Positions 32,675 through 43,574 of a DNA stretch of 64,000 nucleotides are shown in pieces. The notes under the pieces are model-generated. The model was given only the letters and a program-made list of their open reading frames with translations. It did not search any database and was not told the DNA's origin. Each line of letters begins with the position of its first letter. Position 1 is the stretch's first letter. Both the position numbers and the translations under genes were made by a program. Source of the stretch: Plantago ovata (lineage: Eukaryota; Streptophyta; Magnoliopsida; Lamiales; Plantaginaceae); assembly GCA_028274465.1 (NCBI GenBank), contig CM051456.1, positions 68,992,753-69,056,752 on the forward strand, in the 5' to 3' direction.

Positions 32675-33598
32675 TCAATTATCAAATGGGAACGAATCTC
32701 GTGCATTCGTTCCATTACTCCTTGCATCTTGGGAACCATCTTTGGCTCCTCTCCTCAAGTCCTCAAGCAAATCCATGATTCCCTGAAAATAAAAATCAAC
32801 TAAATTAACAAAATCAAAATCTAAGAAATACCTAAAGGAATCAGAGGGAAAATAAAAAGGAAAAAGTGGATCAAAACTCCCTTGAACCTCATAGGTGGGT
32901 GCATGGACCAGAACATAGGAGTCAAGATCAAGAGTGTCTGTAGCAATAGAATCCAAACATGTTGATTCAGAGACACAAAAATCTTCAGAGAGTAGCTCCT
33001 CGGTCTCAACACAACTCAAGACAACACTGTCTGACTCAGGTGAAGCAATGGATTCAGTCATCACCTCCTCCACGACTTCTTCTTTACTAACAGTCTTGAC
33101 ATCCTCAGTTAAGGACGTGGAATCCAAGCTAAGCACTGAAGAGGCTTCATCAATAGATTCTTCACAACATTCCTCTACATTGGCTATGTCGATCTCTGGT
33201 GGCGGACTAGCAAAGCGAGACGTCCATGTCTTTGAACCGGGAGGTGAGTCCCAATCCCAATGTTCCAGAAACTTGTTGGTTATTTCATCCCATGTGTGCA
33301 ATGATCTTGCCGGCAGGATTCTGAGCCATTCACGAGCGCTCCCTCTCAAGGCTCCCATAAATCCTCTTATACAAAGCTGCTCATGTGATAAAATAACCCC
33401 CTCCACATTCTCCCGAGGTATCCTCAACACACCTTCCTCGAACGTGTCTAAGAACCCTCTTGGATCATCACCACTCGAAAACGTGGAAACAATGGAGTAG
33501 TACGAAGGATCAAAGTCGTAATCCTTGCAATCTTCATCCAATGTTATGCAAGGCCCTCGAGGTTGCACATACCTTGTCAAAGAAGCTCGCATACTCAT
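32675..33598 (-). CDS. TR-GAG gag protein
   Basis: A 307-residue frame starts at ATG 33598 (MSMRASLTRYVQPRGPCI) and ends at 32675. The Retrotrans_gag core is clear at residues ~45-125: FLDTFEEGVLRIP, CIRGFMGALRGSAREWLRIL and SLHTWDEITNKFLEHW. The rest is acidic and Ser-rich, with no zinc knuckle, protease or RT. The frame is intact, which is notable beside the broken frames around it and suggests recent activity. It would form particles or support packaging while using enzymes from another element. The ATG follows the PBS by about 250 bp. Confidence 0.88.
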   Translation of the reverse strand: MSMRASLTRYVQPRGPCITLDEDCKDYDFDPSYYSIVSTFSSGDDPRGFLDTFEEGVLRIPRENVEGVILSHEQLCIRGFMGALRGSAREWLRILPARSLHTWDEITNKFLEHWDWDSPPGSKTWTSRFASPPPEIDIANVEECCEESIDEASSVLSLDSTSLTEDVKTVSKEEVVEEVMTESIASPESDSVVLSCVETEELLSEDFCVSESTCLDSIATDTLDLDSYVLVHAPTYEVQGSFDPLFPFYFPSDSFRYFLDFDFVNLVDFYFQGIMDLLEDLRRGAKDGSQDARSNGTNARDSFPFDN

Positions 33599-33867
33599 CC
33601 TTACAAGGAACTAGTTTCTGCACATGAGGAAACAAGAAACCAAGGAGCAGAATCCACAAAAGAATTAAAAAAAACTTGCAAGGAAAAAATCCTCTAATCT
33701 AATAATATATACAAAGAGCGCAAGCACGCAAGGTAACCAAGAGCAGATTAGATAAATTTTCTGAAAAAGATAGGGGGAAAGAAATGAGGTGAGAAAGTGA
33801 TGTTGGCTGAAAAACCAAAACAAAAACACCAACCAAAGGAGTTAAGTCCCCGGCAACGGCGCCAAAT
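33599..33867 (-). promoter_or_regulatory. TR-GAG leader and tRNA-Asp primer-binding site
   Basis: On minus, three bases after the LTR end come TGGCGCCGTTGCCGGGGA (33864-33847), the complement of the plant tRNA-Asp 3' end and the usual primer for Athila-like elements. The ~250-bp leader to the gag ATG has no other feature. Confidence 0.88.
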
Positions 33868-35240
33868 TGATGATGTCGTTTTTCACCAATTAAATTTGTT
33901 TAATAGACAAAGAACACTTATCACTACACAAACTAGAGTGCAATGGCAAGTTGTCCCCGAGTGTCGTTCTCTCGGGACCTAACGTGGCTTTGTTTGTGGT
34001 TTTTGCTAGTTATTTCAGACAACTTGTTCAAGTGTTTATAGAATTGTTTTCTTAGAACAAAGCAACGAGAAATCAGATTGTTGTAATAAAGTTTGGAAAA
34101 CGGTTGGTGGTAGAAATCAAATACGCATGCATGGGCTACGAATATGCTCACAAGTTCAGTGCGTAAAACCTTCGATCAAGTCTGCTAAGCAACTCGTCTA
34201 GGTAACTTTCAAGACACACATCATAAAAGACCACTATCAATACTTTAGAGGTGCTTGTCACTAACACCATTTATCTAGCATGCTGCAAATCTCTAACATA
34301 CAATCCTATAGCTTTCATTGACCAAGAGTTTGTCACTATACTCAATTCGAATATATTTTATAGGCAACTAAGAATCATATGAAGGAATTTGCAGCAAGAT
34401 TGAATCCCAATCTCATGTAAGCATAAACATAACCCATAGCATGCATATTCTACATTCTACCACCAACACAAAGGATTTAGCTACTCATATTCATCAACAT
34501 AGACATCAAATCATATGAATTGTAAATAGAATACATCAAATCAAACTACTAGACAAGAGATAATGATACAATGTTACCACCAAGCTGTCAGTAATCGGTG
34601 GGTATTGATGAAAACCTCTCCGTAGATGAAACAATGGATGCAATCCTATGCCAAAACCTTTAATCCAATCTAAAATACAATGTAATCTGAGTTTTCTCTG
34701 AGTTTTGGGGCTTAGGAGCTCTGCCAAAACGAAGCCAATGTTCAAAAGTATGGAAAAAGTAACTGAAGATTAGATTTAAGAAGGAAAATGCGAAAACGTA
34801 ACCGCTGCCAAGCGGACCGCTTGGCAAGCGAAGCGCTTGGGCCCTCCAAGCGCTTCGCTTGGATGCTGTGCCAAAACTCCTGGAAAATGAAGCGGAGCGC
34901 TTCACTATTCCAGGCGCTTAGCTTGGCTCCTGGGCAGATTTTTGTCTTCCAACTCAATCTTTTTACGACCCTCGGGTGCCTTGGACTCATCCTTCTCAAT
35001 GCTTATTGATGCTCAAGCAGTCACGAACAAGCCGTGGAGATCAAAAAACTTCAACGGGGCCATTTTCTATCAAAAAAGCTCGTTTTTAGCTCCAAAAACG
35101 CCATTTCGTTCCTAAGTGCCTGAAAATGCAGAAAACACAAAACGTGACACTATTCTACAAAACTAACCAAAAAACAAGGCTAGAAGATAGCAAAAGAAGG
35201 TAAAAAAGACAAGATGAACGCGTCAAAAATACGTTCATCA
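33868..35240 (-). repeat. TR-GAG 5' LTR (right copy)
   Basis: A near-identical partner of 29403-30793. It holds a shorter palindrome cluster at 34805-34863 and ends against the CACTG duplication at 35241. Confidence 0.92.
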
Positions 35241-35245
35241 CACTG

Positions 35246-36670
35246 CTTGCTGAGAGCCCGCTTGATATTGGAAAAATATTGGCTACTGTGCTGAGACGCA
35301 CTACTACACTTACAATAGCTCAAAAAGACATCAGTCTGTATCACAAGAGCTATGAAGAAGATGTAAGTCAAGCACTCCGGCTAGCAAAGTCTGCATTAGT
35401 CAAGGCTCAGACTTTCATGGAAGAAAAGGCCGCAACAGAGCGCAGACATGAGGAGAATATGGCGAGTATTAAGAAAGAATTGTCAAAGCTGACTTCTGAT
35501 CAGCAAGCAATCATCATGAAATACAACAGCCTAAGTACTCTTGCTGAAAATTGCAATGAGTTCTTCTCTTTGCACATTACTCCGATGATGCAATCCATGT
35601 CTAAGGGGGAAGATAAACAAAAGAGAACTTCAAGGAAGAAAACCCCTCCTACTGTTGAAGCGCCACTGACCATAAAACCTCTTGCTGAAAAAGAGCAAAG
35701 TTCTAAAAGACAAGCAGAATCTGAGTTAAATTCAGCAAGTCCCAAAAAGAGAAAAACTGTTGCTGAAACTCAAGGATTCTGTCATACTAAAAGTCATCAA
35801 GCTCTGAATGAAGATGATGATGATGATGACAATCAGACAATAGCTCAAGCCATAAGAGCTAAACCAATTACAGCCTTAACTCCGTCTGGCCATTCAAAGC
35901 ATTTCTCTTCTGACTCAAGATCTTCAGCAAGAGATCAAGACAATGCAAAGTCAAGAAGAAAAAGGCAAAGACAGGAAGAAAAGAGGCTGGCCAACATTGC
36001 TATTGGCTCCGGCATTGAATATACAAAGACCAGCAATGATGAAACCACTCAGAACGTGATCAGAAACGTTCATGGTTGCTGGATCTTAAAGCTGTAAGAT
36101 TTGCTGGTGAATGAGTTCTTTCCAACATCCATACTGAACCAAATGTTCACTTGGATTGATCTCAAGGTAAAAAGGAAAGAAAGGGCTGAGTCCCTACCAA
36201 GAAATATTGCTGGGAGATGGTTGAATCTAGAAGTCTCAGTAAGAAGAACTTCAATTGGTAAGTCCATAAGACAAGAACCTGATTTGATGAAACCAATTGG
36301 AATTGCTTATTACTCTGACCCTGTGACCAAGAAAGCAAAGAAGAAACTTGGATTGATTCCTTATGAGTATTTCTATCTCACTGCTAAGGATCAAGAAGAA
36401 GATCTTCTCTGGCTAAGGAATATTCATCCTAAAAGCATTTCAGATACACAACTTCTCCATGCCAGCAATTGGGGCATGCATTTGTGGGTAACTCACTACA
36501 TGGAAATGAATGCTGAAAAGCATTATCATACTGCCTGCAAAAATGCAAGGATTCTTCAACTACAAGTCCGTAAACTATTTGAAGATTACGAAAAGGACTG
36601 TATTGAATTCATTGCACTTGCTGAGAAGAGTGTAAGAGAGATTTTGAGAAAATCCTCTGGAAGAGCTTAA
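35246..36670 (+). pseudogene. Post-pol gene of the SIRE-like element, 3' part
   Basis: The gene resumes after the TR-GAG insertion. Frame 35279-36097 has a coiled-coil stretch (RRHEENMASIKKELSKLTSD), Lys-rich NLS-like blocks (SPKKRKT, SRRKRQRQEEKRL) and an acidic D run. A single TAA at 36095-36097 separates it from an in-frame C-terminal region to 36670 that looks globular and aromatic (GIAYYSDPVTKKAKKKLGL, EDLLWLRNIHPKS, ASNWGMHLWVTHYMEM). I do not recognise a family. Together with the 5' part the gene spans over 5 kb, longer than gag. Coiled coils and basic blocks suggest nucleic-acid or particle association; that is inference. Confidence 0.7.
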
Positions 36671-36933
36671 CTCTCTGTAATAGTTCTGTTTAAGTTTTGT
36701 TTGCTGATTTTGTGTAGTTATCTATGATCATTCCTGTAAACTTACCGAAAGATAACTATCAGCAATGAAGCTTTTCACTCTTATTGGTTTTTGATTATGC
36801 AATTTACTTATGCTTACTGTTTAATTATTCAAGTATGCTTGCATTAATCAACTGATTTATTCAACATCAGAAACCTCTAAAAGCGTAACAATTAATTTAG
36901 CCATGGATTGCTAACATCAAAAAGGGGGAAATT
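36671..36933 (+). promoter_or_regulatory. SIRE-like 3' UTR and polypurine tract
   Basis: About 250 bp of AT-rich sequence after the last stop ends in AAAAAGGGGGAAATT (36919-36933), the polypurine tract that primes plus-strand DNA, directly before the TGTTAGG start of the 3' LTR. Confidence 0.88.
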
Positions 36934-38512
36934 TGTTAGGAAACTTGTAATTTTGATGAGCAATTAACCATGCTCAATTAAGGAAAGTCCAGTAACTAGT
37001 ACTCTTAAGGTCCACAGGAATTTAGAATTTTAAGGACATTGTAAAATAGGAACGTTTGCTGAAGACTTAGAGTAGGTGCTAGATAGGTTAGTTTTACCGC
37101 TTATGATGTACCTTGTTTTCTGAAAAAAAATACAACCTATTGAAGCATTTGCTGATGATGTACTTTGTTTACACAAACAAACTATTGAAGCATTAAGAAC
37201 CGCTCAGAAACTTGAAGAATTTGAAGACTGAAGACTAGAAGATTTCTGAAGAATGGTATCTACAAAGGCATATGTTGCTCAGAAAGTGGAAACTTCAGCA
37301 ACAGCATTGCATAAGTGAAAATCTAAACGACAGAGTAGGTTGTGTTTGCTGAAACTGAGACTGACCACTTGCTGATGGAACATTTGTGACCTCTTGCTGA
37401 AAGTACTTGTATTTGCGCTCCAATGCTACTATTTGAATTTTATTCAAAAGAGCATTAAATGCAAAGCATGCACGCGAAGGACATGAAGACTAGAAGACAA
37501 ACAAAGGACGCTGCTGAAAGTACAAAATCAAGATAGTGACATCTTAAGGAACAAAAGCCTTAGAATTTGAAATTCAAACCGCTCCTTAGTTTCACTATAA
37601 ATAGAGGTCATCCGGCAAAGAGTTGAAGTGTGTCAACAACGTGATCAAACTCTCACTTGTGCTTAAACTCACATACCCTTCAATACTCTTTACTGCCATT
37701 GATCCGTTCCAAGACTTAAAGCTTGAAAAAGCTACTTGTGAAGAAGTAGAACTTACACGGCTAAGAAATTAGTTAAGTGTTCTTTCTTTCTTTCGAACAA
37801 GAACAAGTCTTGACACCAGAAACAATCAAACTTGTTTACTGCAAAGTATTCAAAGTTTTATTTCTTAGATTACTTGTTGTAACTGAATAAGTTATAATTA
37901 AGTTATCTCATCCCAAACCTCTCTAACTGAAAATACACCCTTTCAGGCGTGATATTCAGGGGGAACTTAATCGAGCACAGTGTTGCTGATTAAAAGTCCC
38001 AAGTTTGGTGGAGAACAAGGTTCCGTTCTCTAGTTAGGTTGGAACGAAGCAAGTGTGCTTTGGTTTCTGTTTGGATCGCTCTAGATAGGTGTTGTAAGGA
38101 ACCTCAAACTTGTCTTAGTGGATTCAGTCCTAGAAAGGACAAAAGTGGATTAGTTGAGAGATTACGCCACTCTCAGATACCACTATAAAAAGTGCTTGTG
38201 TGATTTACTTACTGTATTTATTTTTCAGCAAAGCATATCTATCTGTACACAGTCACTCACATCACTTGCTGAAACTATCACTTACTGACAAAGCACTTAT
38301 TGTATCAAAGACTTCCGCTCTCTGATTTTAAGTATCAGCAAAACTTGTTACTGAAAAGTAACTTGCGCTTGCTGAGAAAGTTAAGTATCAGCAAACTCAT
38401 TACTGAAAAGTAATAAGCACTTGCTGAGAAAGTTTTTAAACGACGAAAGTTTGAAAAGACTATTCACCCCCCCCCCCCTCTAGTATTTTCTTGTTGTTTA
38501 AAGGGACCAACA
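36934..38512 (+). repeat. SIRE-like 3' LTR (1579 bp)
   Basis: It starts TGTTAGGAAACTTG and ends GGGACCAACA. TATAAATA at 37596-37603 is the likely promoter box. TGCTGA or TCAGCA occurs 14 times by my count. A 13-14 base C run at about 38467-38479 lies near the 3' end. It abuts AACTC and an internal piece of a second, oppositely oriented SIRE copy. Confidence 0.93.
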
Positions 38513-38519
38513 AACTCTT

Positions 38520-39158
38520 TGAAATATCTTTGCTGACTTTGCTTATACTCATGAAATAGTTGACTTTGCTTGATTTTGTATCCAAGTCCACTTTTTGGAG
38601 TATCCTGAGTTTTTGTCTCATCAACCTTACTTGATTCAGGTTTGTCAGCAAAGGTCTTTTGATTACTTTTAGTAATATTGCCTTTAGGCTTAACAACTTG
38701 CTTTTCAGCAACTTGTTTGGCGGAATGCTTTTCAGCATCCTTTTCCTGAACAGATTGCTTTTCAGCAACCTGTTTTCCTTTTGAAGTCTTGTTACTTTGA
38801 GTAGTAACAACAGGCTTCTTGGTCGTAGGTACTTGATTGCTTATTTCAGCAACCTTAGATTGACCAATTTGATAGAGTTCTGGTTGACCACTATCAGTAG
38901 CACGAACAAATGTAATTGGTGATTTGTCTTTACTCAAAAGTATCACATCATCACCTTCATAAGTGGCACCTAAACCTTCTTTCTGAGATGGATCTCTCAG
39001 ATAAGAGTTTAGTTCAGTTAGCGTGTTACTAGCATTAACCAATGAGGTCTAGCTCAATTGGTTAGACTGAGGTGTCATGACTCTAGAGGTCATAGGTTCG
39101 ATTCTCGCCAAGTGCGTGATTATTTATAGTTTATTACTAGCTTTGTAATGCTACTTAC

Positions 39159-39201
<43 letters not shown>

Positions 39202-40767
39202 GTTACTTGCATCAGCATAAGATTTGAAATTGACTTTAGAATTGAGGATTGATATTCTTCCAATTCTATTGCCATTTGAGCATTTTTTCTCTGTAGCTTT
39301 AGCAACTAACTTTTTGAGATGTAATATTTCAACATCCTTCTTTTCTGACTCAACGCTCAACACAACGTACTTTTCAGTAGTTTGCTTAGTCAGAAGTTCA
39401 GCATTCTGTAATTTCTCTTGCTGTTTGCTCAGAGTTTTCTCAAATCTTTTGATTTCTCCTTGAATTCTATCAAGGTCAATGTCATCTTCACTTTCTGAAT
39501 CAGAGTCATATGTAGGACAATTTACCTGATCGGCCATGAGGCATAACTCGTAGTTTGACACATCTGGATAAGCTTCCATGGCAATTCCGCATACTTCTTT
39601 GCCTATCTCTACGTCCAGAGTGTCTTCCTGTTCTTCAGTGTCTGAACTTTCTACCTCACTATCTTCAAAGCTTGTTTCAATGCAAAGAGCATCGATTTTT
39701 GCTTGAAGCTCTTCTTGAACTTCTTCTTCTTTTCAGCAGATTTCCCTTTCAGTGAGGGGCAATTTGCTTTGAAGTGTCCAGGCGTTTTGCAATAAAAGCA
39801 AAGATCATTGCCAACTGTTGGTTCTTCGGAGGAGTTTGCTTGTTGAGCTTGCTTGTTTCAGCGAACTAGTTTCATTTTTGTACTTATGGTAGCTATTACT
39901 AAGATGCTTTTTCAGCTTCTCTTTTGCTTTTCGCCTTTCAAGTTCCTTATTGATGAATTTCTTCATGTTTCCAACTGCAAGAGCATTTTCATCAGCAGGC
40001 TCTTTATCATACTTCTTTTCAGTAGATGATGGCTTGGCAGCAAGAGTAATGTTTTGCGATTTTTCAGCAAACACACTTTCTCTTGGCTTTGTCTCATAGT
40101 TGACAGTAGCAAGATGAGAGAACAACTCAGTTGGAGTGATGTTTGGCATTCATTGATTGTATTAGAAATTTTGAGTGTGGATGCATTCTTGATTCAAACT
40201 TCTAATAATGGTTTTCACCTTTTCAGAATCTGAATAGAAGTTTCCAACACCTAAGACAACCATTTCACTCACAAGAGTTGTGAATCTGAAATCCAAGTCA
40301 TCTAGTTACTCATTGGCACCTTGTTTGAAGTTTTGAAACTTCAACTTTAGTACTTCGAGTTTGTTTTCCTTGGTTTTGTTAGATCCATCACAAAGATCTT
40401 GAACAATTTTCCAAGCTTCCTTAGCAGTTTTAGCACCCCACAGTTTGCACTGTATAGTATCTGGAGTAGATCGAATAATGATGTTTCTTGCTTGGCCATC
40501 AAGACGGAATCTTTTGGCTTCATCTGAAGTCCATTCCTCTCTTGGTTTTGGTACGACAGTATCAACCAGTTCTCCTAAGATAGTTTCCTTTTCACCATCA
40601 CCTGTGATCTTATGAGGAAAGCTTATTTTAATTTTAGTGATCTTGATTGGTCCATCGTTTATGACAGTCACCATCTCATCACTAATGGCCTCAAGATGTA
40701 ACATCATGTTGTTTCGCCATTTTTCATAGTTTTCCAGCTTCAGCAAAGGAGCGTCTCCTAAAGACAT
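38520..40767 (-). pseudogene. Second SIRE-like gag
   Basis: ATG at 40767 starts MSLGDAPLLKLENYEKWRNN, confirming that the tandem TGA in the other copy replaced Trp-Arg. Frames 40767-40306, 40149-39805, 39579-39151 and 39042-38520 follow. The frames are separated by a stop near 40305, indels near 40150 and 39800, and a SINE. The zinc-knuckle region is around 39790 (CFYCK...). The tail has the same AEKQ-rich repeats as the other copy. Confidence 0.85.
39024..39212 (+). mobile_element. tRNA-derived SINE with 38-nt poly(A)
   Basis: The body begins at about 39036. It has an A box TAGCTCAATTGG (39050-39061) and a B box GGTTCGATTCT (39094-39104), the internal Pol III promoter of tRNA-derived SINEs, then a short unique part and 38 A (39160-39197). 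A 12-bp target duplication, TGTTACT(A/T)GCAT with one mismatch, flanks it at 39024-39035 and 39201-39212. It lacks a full cloverleaf and so is not a tRNA gene. Comparison with the other SIRE copy, which lacks it at this position, confirms insertion. Confidence 0.9.
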
Positions 40768-40931
40768 CCTGTCAGCAAATAACTACCAAACTGATCAAGT
40801 GAAAGTGATTTACGGAAAGCACCTAAGGGGATCTACGTTCAGTGCTGAAGGTTAAAGAATCTCCATCTGATACCACTTGTTGGTCCCTTTAAACAACAAG
40901 AAAAGACTAGAGTGGGGGGGGGGGGTGAATA

Positions 40932-42855
40932 TGTTAGTAAATGTGAGAAAATTTGCCTCAAAGGCTAAGCAGCGGAAGTTTAATTTTTTTTATTTCTCAC
41001 TAAACTGATATGACTATATTACGTTTATTAAACTAGAAGATTATTACTTACGTGTCTTCCAGCAGAGACGCTAATTCACCACCTATCTGTTCGTCAATCT
41101 CCAGACAGAGCCTTGCAATTTCTTCGTCTGGTAACTGGATCTCTTCTTCTTCAAAAAAAATCTCCTTCAATGGAATCTCCAAGATGGCTCATCAACAGGC
41201 TTGATTGTTTCCTTCAACCTTGGTATCCACATGCAGTGTTTTCTACCAAGAACGCTAGGAAGTTCTTTTGTGTGTTTTTGAGCTCTAGAGCTAAAATGAG
41301 TTTCTGACTATCAGAGAATATTTTCTACGTATGTGTTGGAATGAAAGACTTATTTTCTTTCTTTCCGATTTAGTCAGTAAGTTGGTTCAGAAAATCACGT
41401 ATGATTTTTACCAAGTAAATCTAATTGACTAGGAGACTTCAAAAGTCATCAACTAACCAACAAACAGATAAATCATCAGATATATATCAGTCAAAGATAA
41501 ATAAAGGAAGAGAGAGAAACGTGTGAGCTGTCCCCAAAAATTTTCGTATGGCGCGTGCATTAATTCATTGGCGGCACGCGCCAAGCTGAAGCAGCAGCTG
41601 GGCTAACCGGCCCAGCTGCAGCTTCAACATTGCTGGGCCTGTTTGGCCCAACTTCTCTTACTTAATTGGATTTCAATCCAATTCCGTCCAAGTGCGTAAG
41701 TCTTCAATTAATTAATTAAATTCAATTTAAATCAATTAAGTATATTTCTAAAATATATTCCACATATAATAAATTAATATTAATCTAATTAATAATAATT
41801 CCATTATGTTTATGTATAATAATTTAATATTAATCTAATTAATATTTAATCCAATATACATAGCTCGTTTGTAGAAACACTACCTTGAAGTGTAACCCAT
41901 AGGGCCTTGCATATTAAGCAACAATCTAATTAAGGTGATAATAAATTCCTAGACAATTTATCAGACAATATTAATATGCAAGGAACGTTTGCGAGGAAAA
42001 ACAAACCACCTGTAGCGTAGGGTACTTTGATGATACGGTCCCTTCATTCACAAATACTCAAATGAGTCTAGAATATGGTTATGTGTCAATTCTAATAACT
42101 TCTTTCATTGTCTCTCAATCTTATTAGTCGATCTATGAATCATGTCCAAACACCATTTTGACATATTCATATACGGTGGCCACCGGTTTTGTGATCGCAC
42201 TAAATATGAGAAGTGAGTATTCTCTCTTTGTATCTATTACGGAGGAATGAATCCTATCTTGGCCCAATCACTTACACCATATGCTTCCTAATATACCCAA
42301 CGCATGCCGTATCTACCCTACTTTAAGAGTGCAAGCATTGCGCATGGTCAAAGTAAATTATTCCACATATGATGTAGTATTGGCCTCAAGTCTAAGGACT
42401 ACTAACATCACCCTACACACCGATACTACCATAGACACTTAAAAAGTTTTACCAAATGATTTCTTTGTTGGGCATGCCAACACTCTCCAAAGTGTTAATA
42501 TGTTCATTATGAATAACCAAGTTCATTCGTAGCAGTGAGACCTACTACATCCTAGAAGGATCTAATGCAACATATGCTAGCTTCAATCGCATCATTGATA
42601 TCCCGTATCTCAATGACCTTCAGCTAGTGGCTTATTTTAGGACTTAATTATTGACACACAAGCTCCCACTAACTTGGTGATTACCTTAAGTCCTTGGGAA
42701 CATTTTATTGAATAATTCAAACAACCAAATAATATATTCATAAAATGTAATTCCAATTGTATTTAATAATGTATAAATAAATGAACATAAATAAATAACA
42801 ATAACTGAATGTGATCAAGTACATATCGTCCCTATCGTAGGTTGTCTCTAGTACA
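40932..42855 (-). repeat. Copia 3' LTR (1924 bp)
   Basis: On minus it starts TGTACTAGAGACAACC (42855) after GTGGGAGATTGAAAGTATA, a PPT-like tract, and ends TTTACTAACA (40932). It interrupts the SIRE LTR after GAATA. The equivalent sequence appears in pieces at 49152-50464. Confidence 0.8.
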
Positions 42856-42881
42856 TATATACTTTCAATCTCCCACTTGGC

Positions 42882-43574
42882 CTAGAGCAAATCACCTACG
42901 TGTCTAACACCTATGTTGTTGAAATGTCTAACATGTTTGTCAATGTTCAACACTTTGGTGAAAGGATCTGCCACATTTTCCTCAGTGGAAACTCGTTCTA
43001 TAGATACTTCTCCTGTAGCTATCATCTCTCTAATTAGATGATACTTCCTAGATACATGCTTATTCTTGTTAGTGGATCTTGGTTCCTTTGCTTGTGCAAC
43101 AGCGCCTTCGTTGTCGTAGTAGACCGTTATAGGACTACTATTAGGAACTACCCCTAGTTCCTTTAGGAATTCTGAAACCCAGACAGCCTCCTTTGAGGCT
43201 TCTGCAGCAGCAATGTACTCGGATTCGGTCGTAGAATCAACCAAGGTGGATTGCTTTGAACTCTTCCAAGTGACGGCCCCACCATTGAGTGTAAACACAT
43301 ACCCAGTTTATGATTTGTAGTCGTCTGGGTCCGATTGGAAACCAACGTCGACATAACCACTCATTCGCAACTCTTGTTGTCCACCATATACCAGAAAGGA
43401 ATCTTTAGTTCTTCTAAGATACTTAAGAATTGCTTTCACAGCAGTCCAGTGTTTCATACCTGGATTCTGTTGGTGTCGACAAGTACAACTAAGTTCATAG
43501 GCCACATCCGGCCTTGTACAATTCATGGTATAAATGATAGATCCAATAGCTGATGCATATGGGATCCTTTTCAT
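42882..43574 (-). pseudogene. Copia RNase H domain
   Basis: Two frames joined by a stop near 43308 encode the end of RT and the RNase H: SAIGSIIYTMNCTRPDVAYELS, SGYVDVGFQSDPDDYKS, then WKSSKQSTLVDSTTESEYIAAAEA, VYYDNEGAVAQAKEPRS and NVADPFTKVL. The first catalytic Asp may be altered, since the usual YTDADF-type motif reads GYVDVGF. The terminal stop precedes the PPT by about 10 bp. Confidence 0.85.

Larger units (their letters stand above)
29403..35240 (-). mobile_element. Gag-only LTR retrotransposon (TR-GAG type, Athila-like)
   Basis: Two LTRs (29403-30793, 1391 bp; 33868-35240, 1373 bp) begin TGATGA and end CATCA. They are flanked by the 5-bp target duplication CACTG (29398-29402 and 35241-35245). 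The right LTR is followed on minus by a tRNA-Asp PBS and the left is preceded by a PPT. The 3.07 kb interior encodes only a gag. It inserted into the post-pol gene of the SIRE-like element. With no pol it is non-autonomous; TR-GAG elements of this kind are known in plants. LTRs are nearly identical apart from one missing palindrome unit, so it is young. Confidence 0.93.
17951..38512 (+). mobile_element. SIRE-like Ty1/copia retrotransposon with long post-pol gene
   Basis: 5' LTR (17951-18737, left part in the gap), PBS for initiator tRNA-Met, gag, protease, integrase, RT, RNase H, hairpin array, internal promoter, a >5 kb extra ORF, PPT and 3' LTR (36934-38512). Integrase before RT defines copia. 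The RNase H style (DHGGSTLDRKSTSGTCQFLG), the FEMSMMG motif and an extra 3' ORF suggest the Sirevirus lineage; that assignment is from recall of family features. The element contains a nested TR-GAG insertion (29403-35240); without it the internal region is about 12.4 kb. LTR copies are very similar, suggesting a fairly young insertion with scattered later indels. Confidence 0.88.
38513..40931 (-). mobile_element. Second SIRE-like copy, fragment (LTR end, PBS, gag)
   Basis: On minus: the last 54 bp of an LTR (40931-40878, with G run on plus), AG, a mutated PBS TGGTATCAGATG where GAGC is expected, gag from 40767, and then an abrupt end at 38513 against the other element's 3' LTR. The LTR is cut at 40931 by the copia element to the right. 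The order implies that both neighbours inserted later, or that the region is rearranged. Confidence 0.85.

Noticed and set aside
39041-39110. tRNA gene
   Set aside because: A and B boxes are present but no complete cloverleaf; a poly(A) tail and target duplication show a SINE.
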